From: Steroidobacter gossypii
GTDB taxonomy: Bacteria; Pseudomonadota; Gammaproteobacteria; Steroidobacterales; Steroidobacteraceae
NCBI RefSeq assembly: GCF_016801985.1
Contig: NZ_JAEVLS010000008.1
Coordinates: forward strand, 186,001-250,000
Reading direction: 5' to 3'
DNA: 64,000 nucleotides
Below the pieces are notes generated by a model. It was not told the origin of the DNA. It searched no databases and was given only the letters and a program-made list of their open reading frames with translations. Position 1 is the stretch's first letter. Each line of letters starts with the position of its first letter. The translations under genes were made by a program, and so were the position numbers. Shown in pieces: positions 1-8,915 of the stretch.

Positions 1-465
1 GGGCTTGCGCAGATAGAACTGGCCGCGACCGTCGTAACCGAGGCGGCGCGTCTTGAGCACGCCCGGCAAACCGATTTTTTCCACCGCCGCCTGCAGGTCC
101 TCGAGCGAGTCGACCGCGGCGAACGGCGGCGTCGGAATCTTCAGCTGCTGAAACAATGTTTTTTCATGCAGCCGATCCTGCGAGGCGCCGAGCGCCTTGA
201 CCGGCGGCAGGAAAGGTTTCTGGCTCGCGATCGACTCGACCGCGGCCACCGGCACATTCTCGACGTCGAAGGTGACGACATCCACCTGGTTCGCCAGTTC
301 CTGCAGCTTGGCGGGATCGTCGAATGCGCCAGGCACGATCCGGCCCACCTGGCCGCCGGGCGCCTCGCTGCTCTGATCCAGGAACACGAAACGCAAACCC
401 AGCGGATAACCCGCCAGGGCCAGCATGCGTCCCAGCTGGCCCGCACCGATGATGCCGATTTTCAT
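1..465 (-). CDS. purK: PurK, N5-carboxyaminoimidazole ribonucleotide synthase (3' part missing)
   Basis: This is the N-terminal 155 codons of PurK, the ATP-grasp enzyme that carboxylates aminoimidazole ribonucleotide to N5-CAIR in purine synthesis. The frame opens with [19 protein letters not shown], the family's typical N-terminal nucleotide-fold glycine motif, and later shows FDVENVP and [13 protein letters not shown], the start of the ATP-grasp domain. It runs off the window at base 1, so the C-terminal half is unseen. The ATG overlaps the purE stop as ATGA, indicating translational coupling, and the order darP-purE-purK suggests one operon. The frame is open throughout. Confidence 0.95.
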   Translation of the reverse strand, partial: MKIGIIGAGQLGRMLALAGYPLGLRFVFLDQSSEAPGGQVGRIVPGAFDDPAKLQELANQVDVVTFDVENVPVAAVESIASQKPFLPPVKALGASQDRLHEKTLFQQLKIPTPPFAAVDSLEDLQAAVEKIGLPGVLKTRRLGYDGRGQFYLRKP

Positions 466-968
466 GGACGAGGAATGGGAGCGACGGACGGGTCGGGATT
501 GGCGAGCACGGTGGCGGTCTGGTCGGCCCGGAACTTGTCGAGCGCGGCGCGCACCGGCTCGTATTTGTTGGCCAGAATCGAAGCGGCGAACAGTGCGGCG
601 TTGGTCGCGCCGGCCTGCCCGATGGCCAGGGTGCCGACCGGGATGCCCGCCGGCATCTGCACGATGGACAGCAGCGAGTCGATGCCGCTGAGCATTTTCG
701 ACTGCACCGGCACGCCGAGCACCGGCAGGCTGGTTTTGGCGGCCGTCATGCCTGGCAGGTGAGCTGCGCCACCGGCGCCGGCGATGATCACTTCGAGGCC
801 GCGCTCTCGCGCCTTTTCGGCGTATTCGAACAGCAGATCCGGTGTGCGATGGGCGGAAACCACGCGCGTCTCGAACGCGATGCCGAGCCGCTGCAGGGTG
901 TCCGCGGCGGGCTGCAAAGTCTCCCAATCGGACTTCGAGCCCATGATGATGCCAACTAACGGTTTCAT
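462..968 (-). CDS. purE: PurE, N5-carboxyaminoimidazole ribonucleotide mutase
   Basis: PurE (168 aa; the class I enzyme is about 165-170 aa) converts N5-CAIR, made by PurK, to CAIR. The sequence has the family signatures [13 protein letters not shown] near the N-terminus, [26 protein letters not shown] and [10 protein letters not shown]. The frame stays open upstream, but the start is set at [11 protein letters not shown] because that matches the usual N-terminus and lies 14 bases after the darP stop. It overlaps purK by four bases. The next gene of the pathway seen here, purC, lies in a separate unit near 7 kb. Confidence 0.96.
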   Translation of the reverse strand: MKPLVGIIMGSKSDWETLQPAADTLQRLGIAFETRVVSAHRTPDLLFEYAEKARERGLEVIIAGAGGAAHLPGMTAAKTSLPVLGVPVQSKMLSGIDSLLSIVQMPAGIPVGTLAIGQAGATNAALFAASILANKYEPVRAALDKFRADQTATVLANPDPSVAPIPRP

Positions 969-982
969 AAGGGGCGATTGTA

Positions 983-1507
983 TCAGGGGGCGCGTGACAG
1001 GGCGTCGCGCAACAGGCGAAACAGCTCGCGCCCGGCGGGTGTGACTTTTTCCTTCGAGGTCTGCTGCTCCTTGCGAGCCCGCTCGGTCAGCTTGCCCACG
1101 GCGGTGCTGTCGATCTGCGGGAATTCCGTTCTGAACGCGGCGACGCCCTCCGGACCTTCGCGCAGCAGCCGGTCGCGCCATTGCTCCACACGGTGAAAGC
1201 GGATGGCTTCGACGCGCTCGCGGTCGCGCCTGGCTTCCAATGCAGCCCGGATCGGCTCGGCGTCGATCTTGCGCATCAACTTGCCGATGTACTGCTTCTG
1301 CCGGTACAGGCCGCCGTGCGCTGTAATCTTGCGCGCCAGCAGCACGGCGTCGCGCAGCTGTTCGGGGAGCGGCAGAGCGTCCAATTCGCTGTCCGACAGC
1401 TCGATCAGCGCCTCGCCCAGCGCCTGCAGGTCGTCGCTGCGACGCTTGCGCTCGCTCTTGCTGGGGCGCTCGTCGAAGGAGCCGTGGTCGTCGGCGTCGT
1501 CGGTCAT
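983..1507 (-). CDS. darP: DarP/YjgA, ribosome-associated DUF615 protein
   Basis: A 174-aa protein of the YjgA (DUF615) family, which acts as a late 50S ribosomal subunit assembly factor in E. coli. Visible family features are the acidic N-terminus followed by [20 protein letters not shown], the segment [17 protein letters not shown], and the basic C-terminal helix region with FPQIDS and ELFRLLRD. The start is placed at MTDDADDHG rather than an upstream alternative because the extra residues do not resemble the family. It is probably the first gene of the darP-purE-purK operon and is divergent from pmbA, with 80 bases between the starts. Confidence 0.9.
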   Translation of the reverse strand: MTDDADDHGSFDERPSKSERKRRSDDLQALGEALIELSDSELDALPLPEQLRDAVLLARKITAHGGLYRQKQYIGKLMRKIDAEPIRAALEARRDRERVEAIRFHRVEQWRDRLLREGPEGVAAFRTEFPQIDSTAVGKLTERARKEQQTSKEKVTPAGRELFRLLRDALSRAP

Positions 1508-1587
1508 GTCAGGACAGGACTGGTACGGGGGCGCAAGGATGCGTGCATGGCCGCCGGCACGCAAGGGCGCTACTGTACAATCCAGCG

Positions 1588-2946
1588 ATGGCCCAAGTTC
1601 CCAATACCACCTCCAACCAGCTCAGCCACTCGCAACAGGACCTGCAGGACCTGGTTGCCCTTGCCATCGAGGAGGGGCGGCGTCTGGGCGCCACCGAATC
1701 CGAAGTCGGCATCAGCGTCGATACCGGGCTGTCGGTGACCGCGCGGCTGGGCGAAGTCGAGACGCTCGAATATCAGCGCGATCGTGGCATGGGCATCACC
1801 GTGTATCGCGGCAAGCGCAAAGGCACCGCGAGCACGGCCGATCTGCGGCCGCAGGCCATTCGTGAGACTGTCGCCAAGGCGTTCAGCATCGCAGGCTTCA
1901 CGGCCGAGGATGAGTGCGCCGGGCTGCCCGATCCGGAAGATCTGGCCAAGGAATTTCCCGATCTGGATTTGTCACATCCCTGGGACATTGAGCCGGACGC
2001 GGCGCGCGACCTGGCCGTGGCTTGCGAAGCGGCGGCGCTCCAGGCCGACAAGCGCATTGGCAACTCCGAAGGCGCCACGCTGTCGAGTCACCGCGGCTTG
2101 CGCGTGTTCGGCAACTCGCTCGGGTTTCTCGGCGGCTTTCCCAGCACCATTCATAGTTTGAGTTGCGTCGTCGTCGCTCAGGAAAACGGCGAGATGCAGC
2201 GTGACTATTGGTACAGCTCGGTGCGCGACTGGCGCGAGATGGAAGATGGCGAAGCCATCGGTAAACAAGCCGCAGCGCGCGCTTTGCGTCGTTTGAACGC
2301 CAAGAAGCTGCCGACCGTGACCGCCCCCGTGCTGTTCGTTCCTGAACTGGCGCGCGGTTTGATGGGGCATTTCCTCGGCGCGATCCGTGGCGGCAGTCAG
2401 TATCGTCGTGCTTCGTTCCTGCTCGACGCTGCCGGCCAGCAGATCTTTCCAACCTGGCTGCAGATTTCGGAGCGGCCGCATATTCCCAAGGCGCTCGCCA
2501 GCTCGCCGTTCGATAGTGAAGGTGTGGTCACACGCGATCGCGAGTTGATCAAGGACGGCGTGCTCACGGGTTATGTGCTCAGCACTTACTCGGCGCGCAA
2601 GCTCGGTTTGCACACCACTGGCAACGCCGGTGGCGTGCACAACCTCATCGTGTCGTCCGGTCCGGATGACTTCAACGCGCTGCTGAAGAAGATGCATCGC
2701 GGCCTGATGGTGACCGAATTGATGGGGCAAGGCATCAACGGCGTGACTGGCGATTACTCGCGCGGCGCGGCGGGATTCTGGGTCGAGAATGGCGAGATTC
2801 AATATCCGGTGAACGAGATCACCATCGCCGGCAACTTGAAGGACATGTATCGCGAGATCGTCGCCGTCGGCAGCGACGTCGACAAGCGCGGCGGTATCCG
2901 CACTGGCTCGGTGTTGCTGGAGAGGATGACGATCGCTGGCGAGTGA
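1588..2946 (+). CDS. pmbA: PmbA/TldE, metalloprotease-fold component
   Basis: PmbA/TldE (452 aa; E. coli 450 aa) pairs with TldD to form a protease acting on unfolded or modified peptides such as microcin B17 precursor. TldE lacks the metal-binding active site carried by TldD. Typical segments are EVGISVDTGLSVTARLGEVE, DRGMGITVYRGKRKG, NSEGATLSSHRG, VTRDRELIKDGVLTGYVLSTYSARKLG and the C-terminal GAAGFWVENGEIQYPV with NLKDMYREI. No tldD is in the window. A TACAAT box ends six bases before the ATG, so the message may start at or next to the initiation codon. Confidence 0.95.
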   Translation: MAQVPNTTSNQLSHSQQDLQDLVALAIEEGRRLGATESEVGISVDTGLSVTARLGEVETLEYQRDRGMGITVYRGKRKGTASTADLRPQAIRETVAKAFSIAGFTAEDECAGLPDPEDLAKEFPDLDLSHPWDIEPDAARDLAVACEAAALQADKRIGNSEGATLSSHRGLRVFGNSLGFLGGFPSTIHSLSCVVVAQENGEMQRDYWYSSVRDWREMEDGEAIGKQAAARALRRLNAKKLPTVTAPVLFVPELARGLMGHFLGAIRGGSQYRRASFLLDAAGQQIFPTWLQISERPHIPKALASSPFDSEGVVTRDRELIKDGVLTGYVLSTYSARKLGLHTTGNAGGVHNLIVSSGPDDFNALLKKMHRGLMVTELMGQGINGVTGDYSRGAAGFWVENGEIQYPVNEITIAGNLKDMYREIVAVGSDVDKRGGIRTGSVLLERMTIAGE

Positions 2947-2961
2947 TGCCACCGAGCGGCG

Positions 2962-4329
2962 TCACCCTCTCGACGCCGTATTGCTTTCGATCGCTCGCGG
3001 CGTGGGCACGACGTGGCTGTGTTGCGCCTCTTCGACGAGCTCGGCCATCGTCTTGCCCTTCAGGCTGTTCTGCAACGCATGTTCAGCCGTGCGAGCGGCT
3101 TCGACCGCAGGTGCGATATCTCTAACCTTGCCGAGGCGCGGTCCCGCCGTATCGTGGCGCACGGCATCCAGCACGTCGATCAGTTCGATCGCGTGAGGAT
3201 CGCGCGCCGGCACCCAGGTGTCGTCTTCCGCCAGTAACAGCAGCTTGCGTTTCTCCAGCGCGTCCATGATGGGAGTGAGCGCGGCGCCGGGCAGATCCAG
3301 ATGTTCGGCAAGTCGATTCACTGTCCAGCGATGTTGCGCCGAGCGGTAGTCGTTCACGATGAGATACATGATGGACAGCGCGACGCGCTCGCGCATGCTG
3401 GAATTCAAGCTGATCAGGCCGCGACCCGGACGCAGGTACTGCGGGTTCTGTACATAAAAGGCGAGCTGTGCGCCGAGTAACAGAATCAGCCAGGAGACAT
3501 ACAGCCAGATCAACGCCACGATCACGATGGCGAATCCGGCATAGATGACCGCGGTCGTGGTCGCACCGGAAACGAAGCGCGCCATCACCATGCCGCTGAA
3601 CGCCCAGGCCGCGCCGGCCGAGACGCCGCCGATCAGCGCGGCTCGCAATCGCACCGAGGTGTTCGGCACGAAGCCATACATGAATGTGAATACGCCCGAC
3701 ACCAGCAGGTAGGGAGTGATCTTGCCCAGCACCAGCAGCACGGTATCGAACGGGCGATACTCCGAAAGCGTCTGTACGAAGCTGGTGCTGGCGAGCGTCG
3801 CGATCAATCCCAGCGCCGCCACGATGACGGTGGGACCCACCACCATGACGCTCAAATATTCGCTGAAGCGACGGCCAAAGCTGCGCGGCTGTTCCACGCG
3901 CCACACGAAGTTGAAGCTTTCCTCGACCTTCTGCACCGTCGAGATCAAGGTGTACAGCAGGAACATCAAGCCGATGGAGCCCAGCACGCCGCCGCGGACG
4001 TTGTCGACGAAGCCCATCACCTGCGAGGTGACTTCATAGGCGCGGTCGCCGAGCGGCTCCAGGAAGCTGTACAGTACCGGCTCGAGCTCGCGGTGGTAGC
4101 CCAGGCCTTTGAGCACCGAGAAGGACAGGGCGATGATGGGCACGATCGACAGCAGCGTCGTGTACACCAGGCTCATGGCCCGCAGGGTGAGCTCGCCACG
4201 AGTGATATCGCGGATCAATGCGTACGGATAGCGCAGGATGCGTGTGAGCTTCCACAGCGGCCGGCCGATGATGGATTCCGGCGGCTCGAACAGCCAGCAT
4301 TCAAGGCGTGATAACAGCGGTGCGATCAT
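2962..4329 (-). CDS. YihY/virulence factor BrkB family inner membrane protein
   Basis: A 455-aa polytopic membrane protein of the YihY family, formerly called ribonuclease BN. Residues from about 50 to 305 carry six hydrophobic segments, with the conserved TTLLSIVPIIALSFSVLKG and SYVSWLILLLGAQLAF stretches. A soluble C-terminal region of about 150 residues follows, including a winged-helix-like part (HRWTVNRLAEHLDLPGAALT) and an Ala/Glu-rich tail, as in the longer members. The start is uncertain: an ATG at 4329 is chosen, and a TTG 36 bases upstream is possible. The molecular function is unknown. It converges on pmbA with 15 bases between the stops. Confidence 0.87.
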   Translation of the reverse strand: MIAPLLSRLECWLFEPPESIIGRPLWKLTRILRYPYALIRDITRGELTLRAMSLVYTTLLSIVPIIALSFSVLKGLGYHRELEPVLYSFLEPLGDRAYEVTSQVMGFVDNVRGGVLGSIGLMFLLYTLISTVQKVEESFNFVWRVEQPRSFGRRFSEYLSVMVVGPTVIVAALGLIATLASTSFVQTLSEYRPFDTVLLVLGKITPYLLVSGVFTFMYGFVPNTSVRLRAALIGGVSAGAAWAFSGMVMARFVSGATTTAVIYAGFAIVIVALIWLYVSWLILLLGAQLAFYVQNPQYLRPGRGLISLNSSMRERVALSIMYLIVNDYRSAQHRWTVNRLAEHLDLPGAALTPIMDALEKRKLLLLAEDDTWVPARDPHAIELIDVLDAVRHDTAGPRLGKVRDIAPAVEAARTAEHALQNSLKGKTMAELVEEAQHSHVVPTPRAIESNTASRG

Positions 4330-4392
4330 CTCGAGCAGCGTGACATGCGTCCGCTGTGGCGGCAAGTTTCAGCTGATTGCAATTGTTCAGTC

Positions 4393-5217
4393 ATGAATTA
4401 CACCTCGGGCAACTTCCCCTCCCGCATCGTCTGCCTCACCGAGGAGACCACCGAGACCCTGTATCTGCTGGAAGAAGACTGGCGCATCGTCGGCATTTCG
4501 GGCTTCACGGTGCGGCCGGCGCGCGCCCGGCGTGAAAAGCCCAAGGTCTCGGCGTTCACCAGCGCCAAAGTCGATCGGATTCGCGAGCTGGAGCCGGATC
4601 TGGTGCTGGGTTTTTCGGACCTGCAGGCCGACATCGCCTCGGATCTGGTGCGGCACGGCCTGAACGTGCACATCTTCAATCACCGTGACATCCCCGGCAT
4701 CTTCGGCATGATCAGTATGCTGGGCGGCATGATCGGCTGTGAGGCCAAGGCGGCGCAGTTGTGCGCCAGGCTGGCCGAGAACATCGAAACGATTCGGGCG
4801 TCAGCGGCGCAATTCGAAGCGCGGCCGCGAGTGTACTTCGAGGAATGGGACGAACCGATGATCTCGGGCATCCGCTGGGTTTCGGAGCTGATCGCGGTCG
4901 CCGGCGGGGACGATTGTTTCGATGACCACTCGCGTCAATCGCTGGCCAAGAATCGCATCGTCGCCGATCCCCTCGAGGTGGTGCGTCGTGCGCCCGATAT
5001 CATTCTGGGTTCGTGGTGCGGCAAGAAGTTTCGGCCCGCGTCAGTTGCGGCGCGCGCCGGTTGGAGCGAAGTGCCCGCGGTCGCGACTGGCCAACTGCAC
5101 GAGATCAAATCGTCCATCATCTTGCAGCCGGGGCCGGCGGCGCTCACCGACGGCGTGAGCGAAATTCACCAGATCTTCAAGGCGTGGCAGCAGACCCCAG
5201 CGGCGCGCCGACCGTGA
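4393..5217 (+). CDS. Cobalamin-binding-fold protein, BtuF-like, cytoplasmic
   Basis: A 274-aa protein of the periplasmic-binding-protein fold used by vitamin B12 and siderophore ABC transporters. It has RIVCLTEETTETLYLL near the N-terminus, ELEPDLVLGFSDLQADIA, and a C-terminal AVATGQLHEIKSSIILQPGPA. It has no signal peptide from either the chosen ATG or the upstream ATG at 4345, and no permease or ATPase gene is adjacent. It may therefore be a cytosolic ligand-binding protein rather than a transport component. The downstream ATG is chosen because the upstream extension is not family-like. The last 41 bases overlap the convergent histidine kinase gene. Confidence 0.82.
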   Translation: MNYTSGNFPSRIVCLTEETTETLYLLEEDWRIVGISGFTVRPARARREKPKVSAFTSAKVDRIRELEPDLVLGFSDLQADIASDLVRHGLNVHIFNHRDIPGIFGMISMLGGMIGCEAKAAQLCARLAENIETIRASAAQFEARPRVYFEEWDEPMISGIRWVSELIAVAGGDDCFDDHSRQSLAKNRIVADPLEVVRRAPDIILGSWCGKKFRPASVAARAGWSEVPAVATGQLHEIKSSIILQPGPAALTDGVSEIHQIFKAWQQTPAARRP

Positions 5218-6169
5218 AATAAAACGTGGCGCCGGCATCGACCTGCGCCTCGGCCCAGACACGCCCATTGTGACGCGCAAGGATTCGCTGCGCGGTGACC
5301 AGTCCGATGCCGCTGCCCTGAAACTCCGCCTCCGGATGCAGTCGCTGAAACGGCACGAACAGCTTGTTCGCATACGCCATGTCGAAGCCGACGCCGTTAT
5401 CACGCACGAAGTAGATGGGACCGCCGGTGACACCAGTTTGCACGCCGACGGACACGGCGGGCTTCGCGGCGCGGATGGTGTATTTCCAGGCGTTGCCGAG
5501 CAAACAATCCATCGCCATGCGCAACAGGCGCGCATCGCCTTCGACATGCAGGTTCGGTGCGACATCGAATTCGACTGCGTGGCCCGGGAATTTCTCTCGC
5601 AGAGCCGCGCCGGCATCCAGGCAGAGCTGCGTGAGATTCACAGGCCGAACCACCATGTCCGCCGTGGTGATGCGTGACAAGCTGAGCAGCGCCTCGATCA
5701 GCCCGGACATTCGCTGACTCGCGTCATGAATGCGCCGCAGGTAGTGCAGTTGTTTCTCGTCGAGTCGGTCGGTCGCTGTTTCCTGCAGGATCTGGCTGAA
5801 CCCGGACAGGCTGCGCAGCGGCGCGCGCAGATCGTGAGAGACCGCGTAAGCAAACGATTCGAGCTCGCGATTGGCGGCTTGCAGCTGGCGCGTGCGCTCG
5901 GCGACGCGCTTTTCCAATTCCGCGTTCATCTGCTGCACTTCCCGCTGAGAATCTAGCAGTGCGGATACGGCCGCATCGTCGCGGCGCTTATGTCGCCGTA
6001 GCAGGATGTAGAGCAGGATGGCCGAGCCGAGAATCGCCAGCCAGCCCTTGCTGGTCTGCAGGAGCTGCAAAGTGCGCGGCTCCAGGTCCAGCCATTCCAG
6101 CCAGCGGTCGGTGAGGAAGATCCAGAGCACCCCGGCCGCCAGATAGATCAATGCGATCGTTCTTGGCAT
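5177..6169 (-). CDS. Membrane-bound sensor histidine kinase
   Basis: A 330-aa histidine kinase. Two hydrophobic segments (about residues 4-20 and 42-58) anchor it in the inner membrane with little periplasmic sequence between them. A coiled coil (about 75-105) leads into a HisKA domain with the phospho-acceptor His at 112 in the motif VSHDLRAPLRS. The HATPase domain has the N box around GNAWKYT, then DNGVGFDM and GSGIGL. No response regulator gene is adjacent, so it is an orphan. The short extracytoplasmic part suggests that it senses the membrane or acts through a partner. The start after the ISR context is the first one giving an intact membrane segment. Confidence 0.88.
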   Translation of the reverse strand: MPRTIALIYLAAGVLWIFLTDRWLEWLDLEPRTLQLLQTSKGWLAILGSAILLYILLRRHKRRDDAAVSALLDSQREVQQMNAELEKRVAERTRQLQAANRELESFAYAVSHDLRAPLRSLSGFSQILQETATDRLDEKQLHYLRRIHDASQRMSGLIEALLSLSRITTADMVVRPVNLTQLCLDAGAALREKFPGHAVEFDVAPNLHVEGDARLLRMAMDCLLGNAWKYTIRAAKPAVSVGVQTGVTGGPIYFVRDNGVGFDMAYANKLFVPFQRLHPEAEFQGSGIGLVTAQRILARHNGRVWAEAQVDAGATFYFTVGAPLGSAATP

Positions 6170-6201
6170 GCGACTTATGCGTTGGCCGGGTTGCAGCGGG
6201 T

Positions 6202-7095
6202 TCAAGTGGTGAGACGGCGCTCCGCCTCGGCGTATTTTTCCGCAGTCTTCTGCACGACCTCGTCCGGCAGGTTCGGGCCGGGCGCGCGCTTGTCCCACGT
6301 CAACGTTTCGAGATAGTCGCGCACGAACTGCTTGTCGAAGCTCGGCGGGCTGCTGCCGGGACGGTAGGTGTCGGTCGGCCAGAAGCGCGAAGAATCGGGC
6401 GTCAATGCTTCGTCGATCAAGGTCAGATGCCCGGCGTCGTCGACGCCGAACTCGAACTTGGTGTCGGCGATGATGATGCCGCGCGTGCGCGCGTATTCCG
6501 CGGCGAATTGATACAGCGCGAGCGCAGTCGCACGCACTTGCTCCGCCAGGCCGCGACCGATCAGTGCGACGGTGCGCTCGAAGTCGATGTTCTCGTCGTG
6601 TTCGCCGAGCTCCGCCTTGGTGGCGGGCGTGTACAGCGGTTCGCTCAGGCGATCCGCCTGGCGCAGCCCGGGCGGCAGCTCGATGCCGCACACCTTGCCG
6701 GTCTGCTGGTAATCCTTCCAACCCGAGCCGATCAGATAGCCGCGCACCACCGCTTCGATGGGCAGCGCCTTGAGCCGCTGCACGATCATGCTGCGATCGG
6801 CGATGGCCGCACGCTCGGCGGGGTCTTTGACCACGCTCTGCAGCGGAATGTCGAGGATGTGATTGGGCACAATGTGCTTGGTGCGATCGAACCAGAACCG
6901 TGAAATGCGGGTCAGCACCGCGCCCTTGCCCGGGATCGGGTTGGGCAGCACCACGTCGAAGGCGCTCAGCCGGTCGGTGGTGACGATCAGCATCGAGCGC
7001 TCGTCGATAGCGTAGACGTCGCGAACCTTGCCCTGGTGGATGCGCGTCAGACCGCTGAGGCGCGACTCGAGCAGGGGCGGGGAGGGCTGAGTCAC
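6202..7095 (-). CDS. purC: PurC, phosphoribosylaminoimidazole-succinocarboxamide synthase
   Basis: PurC (297 aa) ligates aspartate to CAIR, the step after PurE in purine synthesis. This is the longer form found in many proteobacteria and yeast (E. coli 237 aa). Signatures are IHQGKVRDVYAIDE, TDRLSAFDVVLPNPIPGKG, EAVVRGYLIGSGWKDYQ, ELPPGLRQADRL, IIADTKFEFGVDDAGHLTLIDE and DTYRPGSSPPSFDKQFVRDYL. Translation must begin at a GTG because no in-frame ATG lies upstream of the conserved region. It is divergent from djlA across a 174-base AT-rich spacer. Confidence 0.96.
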   Translation of the reverse strand: MTQPSPPLLESRLSGLTRIHQGKVRDVYAIDERSMLIVTTDRLSAFDVVLPNPIPGKGAVLTRISRFWFDRTKHIVPNHILDIPLQSVVKDPAERAAIADRSMIVQRLKALPIEAVVRGYLIGSGWKDYQQTGKVCGIELPPGLRQADRLSEPLYTPATKAELGEHDENIDFERTVALIGRGLAEQVRATALALYQFAAEYARTRGIIIADTKFEFGVDDAGHLTLIDEALTPDSSRFWPTDTYRPGSSPPSFDKQFVRDYLETLTWDKRAPGPNLPDEVVQKTAEKYAEAERRLTT

Positions 7096-7269
7096 AATGG
7101 GCTTACTCGATGGTATGGATGTGCGGAAATTCTGTTAACGCGGCCCGACAAATGGTGACGGCGGGCGGGCCTGCTACCATTGTCGGACGGCTAAACTGCC
7201 AGTGCGAAAACATAAACTGATAGTTTAGGTGCGAATTGTCGCAGCGGGTGACGAGGGCTTCAAGCGTCG
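7096..7269. promoter_or_regulatory. purC/djlA divergent promoter region with an inverted repeat
   Basis: This spacer separates the start codons of purC and djlA. It holds an AT-rich core around 7185-7230, unlike the GC-rich surroundings, in which CTAAACT and AGTTTAG form an inverted repeat about 25 bases apart. A second, tighter dyad, TAAACTGATAGTTTA, lies in the right half. These could be promoter or operator elements. Which gene they serve cannot be told from sequence alone. Confidence 0.4.
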
Positions 7270-8109
7270 ATGTATTGGCAGGGTAAAGCACTGGGAGCGC
7301 TGATCGGCGGGGTGACCGCGGGTCCGTTCGGCGCATTGTTCGGCACCTTCATCGGACACCTGTTCGATGTGCAGGCCGAAAGCGGTCTGGTGGGGCGCCT
7401 CGGCGGTGGCAACGACGCCAACGATGCCGACGATGCGGACGCTGGCCCCACGACATCGATAGGCGTGCAGGAAGCGTTTTTCCGCGCCACGTTCCAAGTG
7501 ATGGGCCACATCGCCAAGGCCGACGGGCGCGTCTCCGAAAATGATATCCGCGCCGCGCGCGCCATCATGACCGAGTTTCAACTCGGCGAACGCGAAGTGC
7601 AGTTCGCTATCGATCTGTTCACTCAAGGCAAGGAGCGCGAGTTTCCTCTGGAAGGAACGCTGCGTCGGCTGCGCCGACTCTTGAGCGAGCGCCCCGAGTT
7701 GCTGCGCATGTTCGTACAGATCCAGCTGCAGACGGCGTTGTGGAGCGGCAGCTTCACGTCGGACGCGCGCCAGGTGATGGCGCGCGTGGCGAATTCCTTG
7801 GGGCTCTCGCCGTACGAGCTGGTGCAGATGGAGGCGCTTCTGCGGATGCAGCAGTCGTCTCGTCAACCGCCCGAGCAACAGTCTCGCAGAGTCGATAAAG
7901 TGGCTCAGGCTTATGAAGTGCTCGGCATCACGAGCAGCGCCTCCGACGCGGAAGTCACCAAGGCGTATCGTCGCCTGATGAATCAGAATCACCCCGACAA
8001 GCTGGTCGCGCGCGGCCTGCCCGAGTCGATGATGAAAGTCGCCGAGGAAAAAACCCGGCAAGTGCGCGCGGCCTATGAAGTGCTGCGTGAAGCGCGCGCG
8101 ATGCGATAG
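7270..8109 (+). CDS. djlA: DjlA-like membrane-anchored DnaJ co-chaperone
   Basis: A 279-aa DjlA-type protein. It has an N-terminal glycine-rich hydrophobic segment (about 8-34, with repeated GxxxG-like spacing), an Asp/Asn-rich linker, a TerB-like helical domain (about 65-185), and a C-terminal J domain (about 210-277). The J domain carries YEVLGITSSASDAEVTKAYR and the HPD tripeptide that stimulates DnaK ATPase. E. coli DjlA (271 aa) has the same order. It is followed 18 bases later by rpe, with which it may be co-transcribed. Confidence 0.93.
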   Translation: MYWQGKALGALIGGVTAGPFGALFGTFIGHLFDVQAESGLVGRLGGGNDANDADDADAGPTTSIGVQEAFFRATFQVMGHIAKADGRVSENDIRAARAIMTEFQLGEREVQFAIDLFTQGKEREFPLEGTLRRLRRLLSERPELLRMFVQIQLQTALWSGSFTSDARQVMARVANSLGLSPYELVQMEALLRMQQSSRQPPEQQSRRVDKVAQAYEVLGITSSASDAEVTKAYRRLMNQNHPDKLVARGLPESMMKVAEEKTRQVRAAYEVLREARAMR

Positions 8110-8127
8110 TTAGCGAGGTTTCCGCCC

Positions 8128-8811
8128 ATGCAACCCCAGAATCCACCGTGGATCGCTCCATCGATTCTTTCCGCCGACTTCGCGCGCCTGGGCGAAGAAG
8201 TGAAGGCCGTACTCGACGCCGGCGCCGACACCATCCATTTCGACGTGATGGACAACCATTACGTGCCCAATCTCACCATTGGGCCGTTGGTGTGCGAGGC
8301 GCTGCGCAAGCACGGCATCACCGCGCCCATCGACGTGCATTTGATGGTGAAGCCGGTGGATCGCATCGTTCCGGATTTCGCCGCGGCGGGCGCGAGCTGG
8401 ATCAGCTTCCATCCGGAAGCCACCGAGCATGTCGATCGCACCATCGGTTTGATTCGCGAACACGGCTGCCATCCGGGCATCGTGCTCAATCCGGCGACGC
8501 CGCTGAACGTGCTCGATTACGTGCTCGACAAGGTCGACATGGTGTTGCTCATGTCGGTGAACCCGGGATTCGGCGGCCAGAAGTTCATTCCCTCGGCGCT
8601 GTCCAAGTTGAAAAAGACTCGCGAAATGATCGCGGCCAGCGGACGTGATATTCGCCTGCAGATCGACGGCGGAGTGAAGGTCGACAACATCGGCGAGATC
8701 GCCGCGGCCGGCGCCGATACGTTTGTCGCGGGCTCGGCCATTTTCGGCTCGAAGGACTATCGCAAGACCATCGCCGACATGAAGGCGGCGATCGCCGCCG
8801 CAACGAAGTGA
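8128..8811 (+). CDS. rpe: Rpe, ribulose-phosphate 3-epimerase
   Basis: Rpe (227 aa) interconverts ribulose 5-phosphate and xylulose 5-phosphate in the pentose phosphate pathway. The TIM-barrel signatures are complete: [32 protein letters not shown] with the metal-binding acidic and His residues, [40 protein letters not shown], and the phosphate-binding end [10 protein letters not shown] with [13 protein letters not shown]. Its partner rpiA, which also uses ribulose 5-phosphate, lies in the window at about 13.5 kb. Confidence 0.97.
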   Translation: MQPQNPPWIAPSILSADFARLGEEVKAVLDAGADTIHFDVMDNHYVPNLTIGPLVCEALRKHGITAPIDVHLMVKPVDRIVPDFAAAGASWISFHPEATEHVDRTIGLIREHGCHPGIVLNPATPLNVLDYVLDKVDMVLLMSVNPGFGGQKFIPSALSKLKKTREMIAASGRDIRLQIDGGVKVDNIGEIAAAGADTFVAGSAIFGSKDYRKTIADMKAAIAAATK

Positions 8812-8815
8812 CCAA

Positions 8816-8911
8816 TGACTACTGACTGATGACTGGTCAGAAACAGAAAGGGCCGCTGCGCGGCCCTCCGGATTCTTGCTCTGACCAGTCAGTAGTCACC
8901 AGTCAGTAGTC
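8816..8911. repeat. GTCA-rich inverted repeat flanking the rpe/crp terminator
   Basis: Two arms rich in TGACTACTGACT- and CTGACCAGTCA-type words, at 8816-8840 and 8881-8911, are largely reverse complements of each other and enclose the GC hairpin at 8850-8866. Similar words recur at 29031-29060 and 47794-47820, always between genes, so this looks like a dispersed intergenic repeat family. Here it could form a long cruciform or RNA stem around the terminator shared by two convergent genes. Confidence 0.6.
8850..8866. terminator. Hairpin terminator between convergent rpe and crp-like genes
   Basis: A perfect seven-base-pair stem, GGGCCGC with GCGGCCC, closes on a three-base loop. An A-rich stretch lies on the left (AAACAGAAA) and a pyrimidine-rich stretch on the right. 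It sits between the converging rpe and crp-like genes, and its symmetry lets it act in both directions. The T-tract is weak on the plus strand and clearer on the minus strand, where the A-rich stretch reads as T's. Confidence 0.65.
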
Positions 8912-8915
8912 ACCT

